From Pelobates cultripes (lineage: Eukaryota > Chordata > Amphibia > Anura > Pelobatidae): a stretch of DNA of 64,000 bases. The translations under genes and the position numbers were made by a program. Numbering within the stretch: position 1 is the stretch's first letter; each line of letters starts with the position of its first letter. Below the pieces are notes generated by a model. It ran no database searches. It worked only from the letters and a program-made list of their open reading frames with translations, and was not told where the DNA came from. Positions 1 through 12,229 of the stretch are shown here, in pieces. The stretch spans positions 117,937,611 to 118,001,610 of the forward strand of contig OW240918.1 of assembly GCA_933207985.1 (NCBI GenBank), given 5' to 3'.

Positions 1-264
1 TGATTGCTTGTTCTTCGGTTTTATGCATGTTTATATAAATGCTTGTCGCTTAATTTGGCATAGTCAGAGGTGAAGAGAGAAAACAAGATCCCTAGTGGTT
101 AAGGATTACATTGTTGAGATTTCCATATTCTGGTATTTCTGCTCCTCACAGGTGGTGAACTGGACTTTACTGCCCAGTAAAGCAGGTAAGTATTAAATGG
201 GATATACTAGGGTGGTGTTCAATGTTTATATGTAGTGGTAAAGCCCGAATTAATTTCTGCATTC

Positions 265-960
265 TTAAACTCCATACAATAGGCATGGAATTCCACTGCT
301 CAGCTGTCTTGGGCTAAATGAAATAAAAGGTCTTGGACATTTGGACCGTAGTCGGTTACGGACAGTCTTGTCCATGGATTTCCTCAGCCAAAGATGCATA
401 AACTTTGTGAGGTGATCTGGGGGTGTCCAGTCCCCTGAATGAGGGTGTCTTAGGTTCTTCAGATCGAACAGTTTCTGACCTGATGGGTCAAAAATGGCGT
501 CTTCGTCTTCCTGCGGGTTATCCGTGGTGTCATGTAATTGGGAGCCTCCCAGTAACGTGTGTGGTACGAGTCCAGGTTGAGAATCGGACTTGGAGCCCCA
601 TGGGTTCTTGTAGGAGTCTGACTCCTGCGCCTGCCATTCATCCAGAATAGCCAAGGATTTTTTTATGTGTATCTTCCTCATCCGAGGAGTAATCAGGTGG
701 TGGGGGCGGGGTAGTGTCTTCTAGCAGGGGCTTTACTGCTGGCCCTTTTCCCCTTTCCAGTGGCGTTTGCCGGTGGTGGGTTCTTGGCTCATATGCCGTT
801 CCGAATCCTCAGAATCCAAATTGTGTCGGGTTCAGTGGGTTTTTGATGGTTTCCTCTTATCGGTATTAGAGGCCATCATTACGGAGAGAGCTTTCTCCAT
901 GGAGGCTGCTACCGCCTCATTAATCATTGTTTGGAGGTCTGCTGTATTTTGAGCAGTTTC
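265..960 (-). pseudogene. DIRS-like retrotransposon gag remnant
   Basis: A 138-codon open frame (681 to 265, minus strand) carries an acidic stretch followed by LFDLKNLRHPHSGDW and a basic helix-like segment ending in RNRLRSKCPRP. This pattern resembles the conserved gag region of vertebrate DIRS-type tyrosine-recombinase retrotransposons. Upstream on the same strand (960 to 682) broken frames continue the protein, with an AVAASMEKAL segment and an acidic DYSSDEED segment, separated by stops and frame changes. The real start is therefore not the Met at 681. The element is dead here. No RT or recombinase follows at lower coordinates within the window. Assignment to DIRS rests on recalled family patterns only; another gag-bearing retroelement is possible. 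Confidence 0.45.
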
Positions 961-2270
961 CATATTGGAGATTAATAATTTTCTGGCACAGGGAATATTA
1001 GAGGGAATATTAGAGGTCAGTTCAGCTGTATATCTCGTATATGAGTAACACTATGCTGGCCCCAACAGGGTACAGTAGTGTGTAATTTATATGTACTCCA
1101 AGTATAGAGTAAACCCCAGCAGGGTGTGTGGTGGAGATGGTACCATGGACTCCAGCAGAGTCTGTGGCTATATGGTGTAATAAAGATCCCAGCAGGATCT
1201 AGGCCATCTAGTCGGGCGAAGGGTAAAATTGTGTGCCAACAATAGAAAATATAAGGATAAGGATAATAACAATAATGATAACAATAATAACAATAATAAT
1301 AACCACCACACTATTGGGCTTTAGTACTTCTGGGCCTCACCCAGGATCACAGAGGTGGGCACAAGGCGACCCCCACAAGCAGCACTATATAGGGCAGCAC
1401 CCCTGACAGGCACAAGGTTATGATCCCTTAAGTGACTAGATACAGCAATTGGAGATTCAATGTGAATGGACTGACCTCTAGAAATAGGGCTTATTTTCAG
1501 GACTGTCTCCGGTCATGAACTCGCGGAACTGAGTGGATTCCTAAAATGGCAGCCGTAATCTCGCGAGACGCGATATTGCAAATGGCTGCCGCGAGAATGA
1601 GAGTGGGAGCCATGCTCTGCAGTGAGAGGTGAGGTGACAGAGCTGATTAAGCGGCTGAGGGGGGAAACCGGGATAGGGGATAAGGCATCCGACGGTGTTT
1701 GGGTAAAATCGTTGTGCGGCTGGGTCCTCCCGCGGGCGGGAAAGAGGCTATGCTGCCAGGTCCTCCCGTGGGCGGGAAAGAGGCTATGCGGGAGAAAAGC
1801 TGGTCTGTGAATGAGATTACCTCATAAAGGCCTGAGAGCAAGCAGGGTGATTGCATAAAGGGGGGGGAGCCCCCCAAAAGGCTAAATAAATACAAAATAA
1901 GGCATCATGAAGAAAGCAGCTCCAGAGAAGTGTGAAAATAATAATCTCAGAAAAGTATCAGAAATATACAGTTATAAGTGCCTGAACGTCTATAGTATGT
2001 AGAGAGGCTACAAGCTAATAAATAATCCCCTAAAATATAATAGCAATATACAATAAATTCAGTATACATATACATATACATATATAAGGGGAGCCAAAAG
2101 CTCTGACCTGTCTGTGATGGAGCAGTAAAGAAAGAGGAGGAGGAGACTAATTGTTGGGAACTTCCTACTCCCTATTGCATTTTTCATTGGTTAAATGTTT
2201 CACTTTCTTTACTGCTGTGGAGTTTAGTAAAGAGAAATGCAAAATAGGAAGCCTCTTGTCGTGATAAAAT
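961..2270 (-). mobile_element. Probable leader and terminal region of the minus-strand DIRS-like element
   Basis: Non-coding stretch upstream (minus sense) of the gag remnant. It holds CAGCAGG-type short repeats near 1060-1200, an AAT/AAC-rich microsatellite at about 1250-1302, GC-rich CpG-containing sequence at 1490-1820, and an imperfect inverted repeat in which 2117-2137 (GCAGTAAAGAAAG) pairs with 2203-2220 and 2171-2183 pairs with 2235-2248. Terminal inverted structures are expected in DIRS elements, which supports but does not prove that this is the element end. The 61- and 82-codon frames here look fortuitous. Confidence 0.3.
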
Positions 2271-2279
2271 TCAGTTGTG

Positions 2280-4320
2280 GTCTATGTTCTAAAGGACAAC
2301 ATAACTGAGAATGGGATAGACTACACTAAAAGATAAAGGGAAGCCTATCATTTGATGCAGTGAGAAGGCATCCAGAAGCAAGGTCGCTACTACATGTGGA
2401 GTTAATGCTGGTTGCTTAATAATATCAAACTGCATATGCATATTACAAAACATAACATTTATTTCATTGATTAGAGTGTTTCAAATCATCACTCAGCGGC
2501 TTCATTTGTTCCATTTCTCTTGATATCTATACATTGTTTCCATGAATTATGATATGGCAGAGCTATGATGCCTCCTTGCGCCATACCAATTCATGCCATG
2601 ACTTGGGACTGAGAGTGCTTCAGTGATGCTCTCAGCCAATCACTGTATACTACCCTTCTAACGACATGAAGCAGAACATAGTTCAATCTCTGCCAATTTG
2701 TCTTTGGACCCTGGGCTTCAGGCTGCCAGAGACCAAGAATTTCTACTGAATGGTGTTTAAAGCGATACCCAGCATCTGCGGACTACAGGCAACAAAGCCA
2801 CTTAAGTCTACTGTAGTGGTTAAGCTGCCTACAGTGGTCCTTTAAATTTGTTATATTACACACCAATGGAATTGTTCAGGAAGGATGAGTGCTGCATCCA
2901 GTTGAGTAACAATGGCTAAGATGACAAACTTATATGCAACATCAACGCAAGCGATGTTATCCTGAAAAAGCAAACAATTTGCTATAAGCAGCTTAAACCA
3001 GAGCTGCAGGGACATTCTAACCAACTGGAAGTCCTCTTTTGATATGGTTTGTAATAGTCAGTTTAATGCCCTCTGTACGTATAATGTGTATTCAACCGAG
3101 TTTGTGATGAATATAAATAAATGGCATAGCAATCTGGAAACTTGACAAGGATAGTAAAATGAAACCATAGTAATGCTGTGATTTTTCATGCACATTTTTA
3201 ATATTCTGCCTACTTTCAACAGCAAGATTCTGAGAAATAATATTACATAATTGGCGTTCCACTATTAACTTAATTTGCAGATCTGGGTACAAGATGAAAA
3301 CCTTAGCTTCAAAAAAGTATTGCAAATTCTTATACATTTTAATTATATATCACTTATGTTAAGTTCAAAGAACTAAGATGCATTCTCGTAAGCTTTGTAT
3401 TAGGAACTTTTAATGAGTATGGAACTTTTTCTTAAAGTAACCCTTAAAATATGAGATGTATACCTCATTTAAAACAGTCTACATTACATTCTTATGCAAC
3501 ATAACCAGTGTCTTTTCAAATCATGTTTTAACCTGACCAGGGGAGAGATAAAAATTAACTTTATATATATAATATTATATTATATTATATTTGGGTTCGG
3601 TTAATTAGTGACTGTGAAATACCATATGATTGGTTAAAGTCGGTGAGGTGTGCTGGAACCAACGTAGGCCTGTAAAAAAAGAGGGCCCCCCCCCAAAGGT
3701 ATTGTGTGAATATGAGAGGGCGCGGTGGGTCGGATGAACAGCGTACGTCACGTCAAAGGTAAGGAGAGAGGATTAGCATTTTATAGGATCGCTAACTCCT
3801 CCCACAAATACAGGCCTACGGCCTTAAACTTATTATAAGGCTTACTTATAAGTAGAGAATAATAATTTTAAAAGCTTTACAAAAGATAGTTTGGAGATTT
3901 TCTCCCATCTTAAAAGAATTAAGATGCTAAGTGTATATTTGTTTTGTTTGGCCTATATCGCCCGGGCATCATTAACCTCTCACTGACTTGGGCTTTTGAA
4001 ATAGTCCTTGTTTGTGCCTTTTTGACATTTTTGCAATGTGTTTGTTTCACAATTTTTTCTATCAACTTTCCATAGGATGTAATTCCAGTCTTCTCCTATT
4101 GTAGAGCTATGATAACTTTTACGTTTTCTATTTGATGCTCTGGGGAGTTCTTATTACCGTAGAACGTAGAATACTTTTTGTGGTAGTCTCAATTACATGT
4201 TTGAAGTTTGCATATTCCACAGATGAGCTCTGATAAAGTTAGCATGTAATACACTAGAACTACCATTCAAATTCCAGTCCACCACACTGTTATGTTTTTT
4301 TTTTGTTACTACAAAACTAG
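2280..4320. other. AT-rich intergenic or intronic DNA with minor repeats
   Basis: I see no supportable gene. Two repeat-like patches stand out: 2560-2850, ending in a TGTAGTGGTTAAG...GTGGTCCTTTAA motif that recurs in related form at 8380, 27410, 58990 and 60220; and 3595-3850, a more GC-rich block with an inverted AGGCCTGTA/TACAGGCCT pair (about 3666 and 3811). A TATAT-rich microsatellite lies at 3560-3592. Confidence 0.4.
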
Positions 4321-4329
4321 GATTATACA

Positions 4330-4539
4330 GGCTATAAAACTAAATCATAAATTTTGTATGCACATTCTACCAAATCTTATGCAAATTTGCTTGCAACATA
4401 TAAACAGATGTTGCCACGATTAACAGAAAAAAAGGCTGTAAATATAAAACCTGTAAATGATGGGGTTGTCCTGGTTGTATTGAAAACCGTATCAGGAGAA
4501 AGTGTTCATGAAACTGTCCAACTCGGAGACATCTTGTGA
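4330..4539 (+). CDS. Possible terminal coding exon of an unidentified gene
   Basis: A T-rich tract at 4292-4308 is followed by AG acceptor candidates (after ACTAG or ATACAG, about 4320-4331) and then an open frame running to a TGA at 4537-4539. The predicted peptide, about 70 residues from the second acceptor, has balanced composition with no simple repeats and includes the segments SYANLLATYKQMLPRL and SGESVHETVQLGDIL. AATAAA occurs about 100 bp after the stop (near 4638), as expected for a last exon. I do not recognise the protein, and upstream exons are not evident in the window. The alternative is a chance frame or a processed pseudogene fragment. The frame differs from the repetitive surroundings in having no resemblance to a transposon protein. 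Confidence 0.3.
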
Positions 4540-5400
4540 ATTGTTAGAAACCTAACCTCAGAAATTTACAATTTTTTTTTTGCTAAATGAAGCCTTTGTG
4601 GACAATGCTATTGGAAAACACCGGCCATGCTATTTGAATAAAGAAAAATAAAGAAAAATATTCTGGTACTTAAACGAGATAGCATAAAACAATTATCCCA
4701 AGAGGTATGTAGGAAAATATAATGTTCCACTAAACTATATTATTATATTCTTGCATAAAAACAGGCCACTTTATTGGACAATATGGTGTATTAAATTAAA
4801 TCAAGGGTATTCTGTTTATATTGTTTAGTTACAATGTTACTGTTCTTTATGTCTAGAATAAAAATTTGGGGGAAATAAATTAAATAAAACTAATAAATAA
4901 AATAAAAGATATTGTAATGCAGGTACGTTTTACTTTCAGGAGACACATCTGGGAGTCATCATGGCACTTTCAAACACTACCTGTTTATGTGCAAAATGTA
5001 ATATTTAATATATACTCACGTTATGTCTGACAATGTTTTATACTTAACGTAATATTATATAGATTACATTTTTGGGGATGCAAATGGAATGTTAGGTCTT
5101 GTTAACCTTTTTAAAGGTCTTTAAATTATGGTCTGACACAAAATTTGTATGCGTCCCTTTTAAGTTGATCTAGACTCTAAACTGTAACAATTCAGGCCGC
5201 AATAGCCAAACTAGATAAAGTTAATTGTAGATATCCAACTGTTCTCCTCGGACAATATATTTGCTATTTCATTACAATTAACTAGTTACTGAATAAAAAA
5301 ATGTTTGTACAAAGCAGTACTAACAGGGGCAAGACGTGCAAATAAAAACAAGATAAGTAATTATTCAAGATTAACCCCTGATGGTTTCCCTGGAATTTGC
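4540..5400. other. AT-rich DNA, nothing recognised
   Basis: Low-complexity AT-rich sequence with short AAATAAA-type runs near 4630-4670 and 4870-4910. No coding, RNA or transposon signal that I can support. Confidence 0.5.
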
Positions 5401-6080
5401 CAGGGTATTGGGAGTGTGATTATAGGAACCACACTCAATCTCAGCAGCCACCGGTTTCTGTGTGTGTATGAGGGATCGGTGTGTGTGAGGGGGTGCAGTG
5501 TGTTTGTGTGAGGGGTTCTATGTGTGTGGGGTGCACTATGTGTGTGAGGTAGTGTAGTGTGTGTCAGGAGTCTATATTGTGGTGGGTGGAATCAGGTAGA
5601 AAATCTATATGTTTTTTCTTTAATTAAAAAGAGGAAAAAAATTTATGTATCCCCCTTCCCTCCTTCTTACCTCTGGCCTGGAAGGAGAGGACATATCACT
5701 GCAATCCCTGGTGGTCCAGTGGTTTCACATACACCTTAGTCTGCATCTCCTCTGGCTGCAGGCTGACTTGACTATTTTCTTCCGGTGAGCACACACTGTC
5801 AGAGCTTTGCCATGGTAAAGTGCGGCATTGCTCCAATCTGCATGCTCGTGGGAGAATCGCAGCCTCCCGGGTCCCAACTCCCTCCCTCTCCTTTAACAAA
5901 CTGGCTGGAGACTATCTCCCCACCGGCCCGAAAAAGCCGATAGCAGGGCCAGCTCTCCATGGGCCGGTCCAAATGATTTCGCTGGCCTTATACAACGTTC
6001 CCCACCCCTGCCTAAGCCCCTTAGGCATACCTCTAGGGTTGTGGGAAGCTAGGGATCCTCATCCATGGTTAAACTACTTG
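5400..6080. repeat. GC-rich repeat with TG-rich microsatellite, possibly hAT-derived
   Basis: Contains a TGTGTGAGG-type microsatellite at about 5458-5575 followed by GC-rich DNA with AGGGCCAGCTCTCC near 5945. Other insertions in this window (17 kb, 31 kb, 49 kb) share the architecture of GC-rich foldback plus microsatellite. Ends and target duplications could not be identified, so the class is uncertain. Confidence 0.3.
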
Positions 6081-8030
6081 AAAATGGTTACATCACATTA
6101 TCATATAACACTTATTACCATCTCAACTCTTATTTCTAGGATTCTCTAGAATTTTTAACTTTGTAAGCTACCATATCTGGCTTTCCTTTATATTGTTATG
6201 AAAATGTAAAAATCTACATTTCAGGACACATATAATACATCTTCCAACATCATTAACCTTGGTTAAACCTTGACAAGTGTTGATTATATTCCGTCATTGC
6301 TATGTTTTTATTTATTAAAATGTTATAAATGTGATATAAAATTTTAATTTCTTTCATAGTAATTAATGCCAGTTTTTGCAGAAAATGTCATTTTACGAGA
6401 CTGCCAAATAGTTAGTGGCAGAAAAAAATAAAAGGGAAACCGTAGAAAAGGTGGCAAAAAGATTGATAAATCTGTTGCATCACTGTAAAAAATGACGTAT
6501 ACTAAAAAATTATGTTTAGTTACGAAATAACTATAAAAACAGGCAGATTTTTTGTTAAAAAAGGGCTCTAAAAATCTCTGCAATGTAGATGTAAAAGTGA
6601 AAATGACACTTTGAACACCTCCCATTTATATCCTCCATCTAACTTAACCCTACTACACAATAATGTAAAGTGACTTCTTATGTCATATCCTTTGTTTATG
6701 TAAATACAAATTGCACACATGTACCTTCAACTCCTCTGCTGAATATGTTGCATATTTATATTTCACTTGAATAAAGGTATTCTACTTCCAGAAGGGCATT
6801 TATTATTTAAAGCTATTTTATTATGTTTCATTGTCCATTTTGCAGCACTACAAAATATATTAGCATTTTATACTGACTTACAAATTGCACCCACTACAGT
6901 AGCTGAGCCAATTCTAGTGGTAAATAAAATCTTACAGAGTAATATATTGCATGCACGTTGGATGGTTTCTGTGTAACCACAGGCATACTCATACAATGGT
7001 ATAATACATTAGATCTTAATCACACATGCACATATTATAAATAAGCATAATTTAAGATGGAACTTTGTATTGGTTGTGAATTCTGAAATCCAAATGCAAT
7101 ATAATGCATGGGTGAGGTTTCTGATATTTAATGCTATTGCTTTCTTGCACAGAATGGTAATCACATAAATATGCAAATATTGTACTGAAGCTCACATAAT
7201 ATATGGAAATATTGTTGTTGATTTCCCTTTAGTTTTTATCTTGTTTGCATCTGTATGTATCATAGAAAAAAAATCATTTAACAAAGAAAGTGAACAAGGA
7301 AAAAAAGAACAAAAAATCCTTCTGTTGTTCAGATATAGTAGAAGGAAAAAAGCGGGATTAAAAATAATGAACCTAATACACTTAAATCATAAAAAAAAAC
7401 AACCTAAAAAGTTAATCTCTTGGATCTATTTTTTTTGGCAAAAAAACTCAGAATCACAAATTAAATGAACATGCTCATCTATTAGTTTATTTCATGATTA
7501 ATCAATATGTCAATACGAAATCGGGAATTCCGCCAATCGCCCAATCGGTCCAAATTTCAGTTCAGAACATAACTAATCTACAAGTCCATTTTGGGAACTG
7601 TATGCTAAATGACCCTGTTTTCCCTTAATGAATGTACCCCTTTTTTCTATTGTGGCTGTTCCTTATTTAGCATTTAGCAATGACAATTTTTATTTTACTT
7701 AGGATTGTTATTAAAATGTGTTTTGAAAATCTAAGCAATTTTTATTATTTTATGAGCAATTTATTAAACATTCCAAGTTTGATGAAGTGAATATTGTTAA
7801 AACGGTAATAAAGTTTGTCCTTTTATGTCCATATTTATTGTCTTGTTACAACTACTTGCTTATTAATCCGCCTATTTTACAGTGCTGCAGAATATGTTTA
7901 GACTTTACAAATAATAGTAATAATTGAAAATCCAATACATTTTTCTTCCTGTTAAAACTTTTAGGTCAAAATAGCTACATTAGAAAAAGTCAGTCTTTAG
8001 TATAATTCAACTATAGTGGCCTATAATAGA
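6081..8030. other. AT-rich DNA, nothing recognised
   Basis: Strongly AT-rich with many poly(A) and poly(T) runs. The short frames here are lysine- or phenylalanine-rich and look fortuitous. A CAATCG/CCAATCGGTCC patch at about 7520-7560 resembles the short MITE-like sequences found elsewhere, but I cannot define its ends. Confidence 0.5.
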
Positions 8031-8370
8031 CATGTGCAATTCGTTTCAGTCCAAATTTAAATTCAGATGAATTTCGGCAATTCAGACATTCGGATGCTTC
8101 CGAATCTTGGAATTGCTGAAGTTCCAAATTTCGGAAGTGCCGAACCGAATTGCCGAAGTGCTGAATTTCGGAAGTTCTGAAGTGCTTTGGATTTCTGAAA
8201 AGTGGCAAAACAGGAGAGGGAGGGAAAATTAAGGGAATGATGACAGGAATCTAACCCTAACCCCAACCCTACCCCTTCCCTAAGCCAAAACCTAATCCTA
8301 CACCTAACCTAATCCCAACCCCTAACCCTACCCCTTCCCTAACCCTAACACTACCCCTAACCTTAGTTTG
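8030..8370. repeat. MITE-like TTCGGAA-rich repeat followed by CCCTAA-like tract
   Basis: From 8030 the sequence is built of repeated short TTCGGAAGT / TTCCAAAT modules, partly self-complementary. It is followed at 8249-8365 by degenerate CCCTAA/CCCTACC repeats resembling vertebrate telomere repeat (TTAGGG on the other strand). The tract is irregular (CCCCTAACC, CCTAATCC), so it looks like an old interstitial tract or a component of the MITE rather than a chromosome end. Confidence 0.5.
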
Positions 8371-8575
8371 TGTTTCCTGGCACTATAGTGGTCCTTTAAG
8401 TACTTATAATAAACACAATAAATACCAATCAAACTGGCAATTTTTACTCCCATCAAATATGAAAATATGAACCCCAGTAAAACACTAGACTGACACAATA
8501 ACAGGTTGTCCAGGTTACATACCCCTTCTGTTATATACATTATACAACTAGGATGCTCTTATTTTACAGGCCAAC

Positions 8576-9138
8576 TGTAACGGAGTCTTACCTGATAGGG
8601 AGTCCAGCTCACAGAGTTATACGCTCACCCTTGCAAAGTAGACACAGACCAGGGTGACCAGGTAAGACGCCACCTGGCCTATGAGTCTGTGCACGAGGGC
8701 TTTCCAGGAAAAGTGCTCCAAGTCTCAGTACAGCAGGGATTAGCAGAAGCGTGGTCAAGGGAAGCCAAAATCAGGGAAGCCAGAGGTCAGAGTAGTCCAG
8801 GAGGAAAGCCAAGGTCAGAAGCCGGAATTAGACAGGAATCACTGGAACGTAGGTACGGAGTAACAGGAACCAAACAAGGGAACCAGAGTCAATGAACTGA
8901 CACCCCTCCCAGGGTGAGGCAGGCTTTTATATCTTGTTAATTAGGTATCAGATTCAGCTGGAGAGTTACTGACAGATCCGAGCCTTTGGTGAAGTCCAGC
9001 CCCCCTAGTGCTGCAGGCAATACAAGAATAAACAGGAGTTATCCAAAGTCCTGAAATGGCTCAGAGGGAATATAGCAGGATACGGTGTAGAACAACCACA
9101 GTTCAAATCCCCTATCAGGTGCTTCCGGAGCGACCACA
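8576..9138 (-). mobile_element. Solo LTR, gypsy-like, minus orientation
   Basis: Read on the minus strand the block begins TGTGGTCGCTCC and ends ACTCCGTTACA, giving the TG...CA ends of an LTR of 563 bp. A TATAAAAG box lies about two-fifths in (near 8925-8933), followed by a C/T-rich downstream part with repeated CTTGGCTTCC-like motifs, which matches the layout of the LTR at 25831-26217. No gag-pol flanks it, so it is a solo LTR. I could not find a convincing target duplication. Confidence 0.6.
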
Positions 9139-9763
9139 AAACTTAAAGGCTGTAGTTTTGAATTATTTGAGGGGTTTCCCAGCTATTTAAACCCAGTCAA
9201 CCCCTTTACCTGAGCCGTTGTCACTCGACTCTTCCCACCCACCCCTCTTTCTTATATCACTACCTTGGTGAGCCCTCTTTATTTACAGGCCTACCTGAAT
9301 ATCGGTTTTGGCACACCACAGCCATCTCTACAGTACTATGGTTTTTGTCTCAGACCACAAATATCTATATATATCAGGTGGAAGGGGTTTTCAATCACAA
9401 TTTTTCCCCACCATCACTTTTTTGGTTTTGCTTCGGAAGTACTGCCAAGCCTCATTAGCAAGCCAGTAACCAACCTCATGCTGATGATTTGCATTAACAA
9501 CGAAACAGCTGTCCATGAGTGGTTAACTGGCTTTGCATCTTTTCCTAAATTGTGTTCCAAGCAGTTGTATACAGCAAACACAAACTCAAAGGAATCCATG
9601 TTCAAAATGGAATTAAGCAAAAATTTGATTCTTTGTTGAACTAATTTGCATATGCCCACCCAGAATCCTTTGCAGTAGTAATTTCACTGCAAATTTGAGA
9701 TTTCTGTGGGAAAAGCAAGTCTTATGGCTTGACTGGTGTGCAGATTTTTATTTAACATTGTAT

Positions 9764-9804
<41 letters not shown>

Positions 9805-9840
9805 TTCTGTCATCATTCCCTGTCAATATATATATTTCCT
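9139..9840. other. No recognised gene; TA microsatellite
   Basis: A 124-codon frame at 9265-9639 has no family resemblance I can name and is overlapped by an antisense frame of similar length, so I treat it as fortuitous. A (TA)n microsatellite occupies about 9764-9797. Confidence 0.4.
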
Positions 9841-11050
9841 GGCTAATCATGGCAGCATATACATATGGGTTAGCTTCCCCCCCTTTACATCCGATAGGAC
9901 AGGAATAAAACAAATGCCTTTACAAGGAGTATCCCTACATAGGTCCCACAGTCTTTTCCCTGTCCTACAGCCCTTAGGATGTGAGCATTTTGCTCCCTTT
10001 ACTTATGGACATGTATGTTTTTTTTCTTCATTAATATATTTGTTTTTTATATTTTATGGTGCCTTTATGCTGTAGTGCCTTTATATTATCGTGCCTTTAT
10101 ACTGTGGTATGTTTATACTATGGTAATTTTACACTGTGATTCCTTTAAACTGTGATGTCTTTAAACTGTGGTGCATTATGCAGTTGTGCCTTTACTGCCT
10201 AATGCTGTGATGCCTTTTATACTGTGAGGCTTTTTTAACTGAGGGGCCTTTTATACTATGATGCCTTTAACTTTGGTGATTTTTGCACCTTGTTGCCTTT
10301 TTATCATCTTGCAGGCACTTTTATTTTATTTCTTACGCTTCCCCTTGGTCCCAGAGATTTATTCCCAGTTCCCTGGGTGTTCAGGGGCCATGTATGCTGC
10401 AGATCGAGCTCTCTCCCTGGTCTCTAGACAGCAAATGCACTTGGAAGATGCCTGCGCATGTGCAGTTTGTGCCGTAAGGGCCCATTACAGATGACTTGCA
10501 TAATGGGAATACAGATTGCAGGAGCCATCTTCGATTAGGGCAATTGCCACAAAGTACCTAAAATGGAGGGAAAATTACTGTAAACATCCCAAACTTATTT
10601 GGAAAGTATTTGCAGGTTCTCCAGACATGGGTAAGTGCTATTTTCAGCCAGTTTTAAATCTGTTTGACTGTTTTATTGGTTATAGAATTTGACAGTGCAC
10701 TTTTGAACTTTTATACTTTGCCACATGTAATTTATACACTGGACCACACCACCTAAGGTGGATGCACTGATTTCCAGGGTAGCCTGTAGGACGATACTAC
10801 CGCTTGACCACTCGTTTTTATTTACGCAAGCCTATGGATCAAATGGGGACGCAGACCTGTACAGATTTATATGCCTGTCGATGCAGGTTGTCATCCAGCT
10901 GTAGTTTTTACTGCTGTTTTTAGAACCATGAAAAGAGTGTTTAAAGATCTAAATGCTACTGAGGAGAGATATATTAAGAGCCAAGATTAAAGATGCAGTC
11001 TGGAGTTTTCAGGTTACAAGTGACTTCTTCACAGAAGTTTCCCTAGATGT
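9841..11050 (+). mobile_element. Upstream part of plus-strand DIRS-like element, with minisatellite
   Basis: The first 180 bp (CAGCATATACATATGGGTTAGC... GGACAGGAA) look like the terminal/leader part of the retroelement whose coding traces follow. 10058-10280 is a degenerate minisatellite of about 17-20 bp units of the form GTGCCTTTATACTGT. The remainder is non-coding. Ends are not precisely placed. Confidence 0.35.
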
Positions 11051-11059
11051 AACTAGGAT

Positions 11060-11858
11060 ATTTTCTCTCACAAATGGCTTTATCTATTGCAGCTTGGAAA
11101 GCATTACAGTTCTGCTTCTGGGATGATGACTCATCCTCCAAGTGTGCTCTCTACGCCATTCTATTTGAAGGAGAGCTGCTGTTTGGGAAAGCTTTTGATG
11201 AATCCATTACAAAGGCAGCTGAGGGCTTCAATGTATTTGTACCTCATGACTGAAGATCCAAGAATCTGGCTCATCAGGGTCAAACAGGAGAAACTCAAGT
11301 GACCAGCATTTCTGGGATACATGGAATTACTGACCCTGCATGGTATACTCCAGAGGTAACTCATGACAGTTGAAGCAGCCATTTTGCTCTTCAGTAATGA
11401 ACTTGTGCCTGTCTTCCAGTACTAGGAGCCTTATTTCTTCTGATCAAATATACCTGAGCTCCTTATTCTGGAGACTTGGGTGGTATCCATTGTCCAGATT
11501 GATATATATTGGAAGTTTTTTTTCAGACACTGGAGTCCCAACTCAGACAGATGAATCAAAGGTAAAGCACTGAAGGAATATGTATGAAACCTTCTGGACG
11601 AAGATGTGATTTCTTGGTCACTTAACAAGAGCTGTTTCTGGGACAATGTTCGCCTCTCTTCTGGTGCTAAAAGTATAGGCACATGGAAGCCTATACTGGA
11701 CCTAAGAAAGGCCAACAATGGGCTGAATGACAGAGCCTTCAGGATGGAGTCAATCAGATCCATATCCCCAGCAATTTGGAAGGACAATTTCCCTATCAAT
11801 ATATATCTCAAGGATGCTTGCTATCATTCTTATAGTTCTAGATCTTCAGCATTAACTC
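11060..11858 (+). pseudogene. DIRS-like gag and reverse transcriptase remnant
   Basis: Two broken coding stretches precede the assembly gap. 11066-11260 translates to a gag-like segment (IAAWKALQFCFWDDDSS, then FEGELLFGKAFDESI) that runs into a stop. 11660-11830 encodes the start of a reverse transcriptase: GTWKPILDLRKAN, FRMESIRS and a degenerate INIYLKDACYH, corresponding to the family pattern in which the first catalytic Asp sits in a (I/L)DLKDAY(F/W)H block; the Asp of the pair is partly preserved. Order gag-RT and the xWKPILDLRxxN...FRMExxxS spacing fit DIRS-like elements. Multiple frame breaks show it is inactive. The gap removes the rest of the RT and RNase H. Confidence 0.55.
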
Positions 11859-11958
11859 NNNNNNNNNNNNNNNNNNNNNNNNNNNNNNNNNNNNNNNNNN
11901 NNNNNNNNNNNNNNNNNNNNNNNNNNNNNNNNNNNNNNNNNNNNNNNNNNNNNNNNNN
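11859..11958. other. Assembly gap (100 N)
   Basis: Exactly 100 undetermined bases, the usual placeholder for a gap of unknown size. It lies inside the RT of the DIRS-like element, consistent with a repeat-induced break. Confidence 0.95.
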
Positions 11959-12229
11959 CCCTGTGCAGATTTGATAGCCACTTCTCAGAACTACCAGGTC
12001 CAGAAGCATTTGTCTAGTTGTTAGGACCAGAATGCTCATGGTCAGGGTACTCTGACTCAAATTTGGAATCTCAGTCTGATGTACATATTTCTCCTGTCTT
12101 CAACGTTCCTAAAGGAAATTTAAAAGGAGACAGTGGAAGGTCACAAAGACTCTAAATCACTAGAATGAGTAAGATGAATCTGGAACCTGCAAGGGAAATT
12201 CCAGTACACACAGATCTATTATTACAAGT

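Noticed and set aside
9265..9639. 124-codon frame as a gene
   Set aside because: No recognisable motif, no splice or promoter context, and an antisense frame of similar size covers it.
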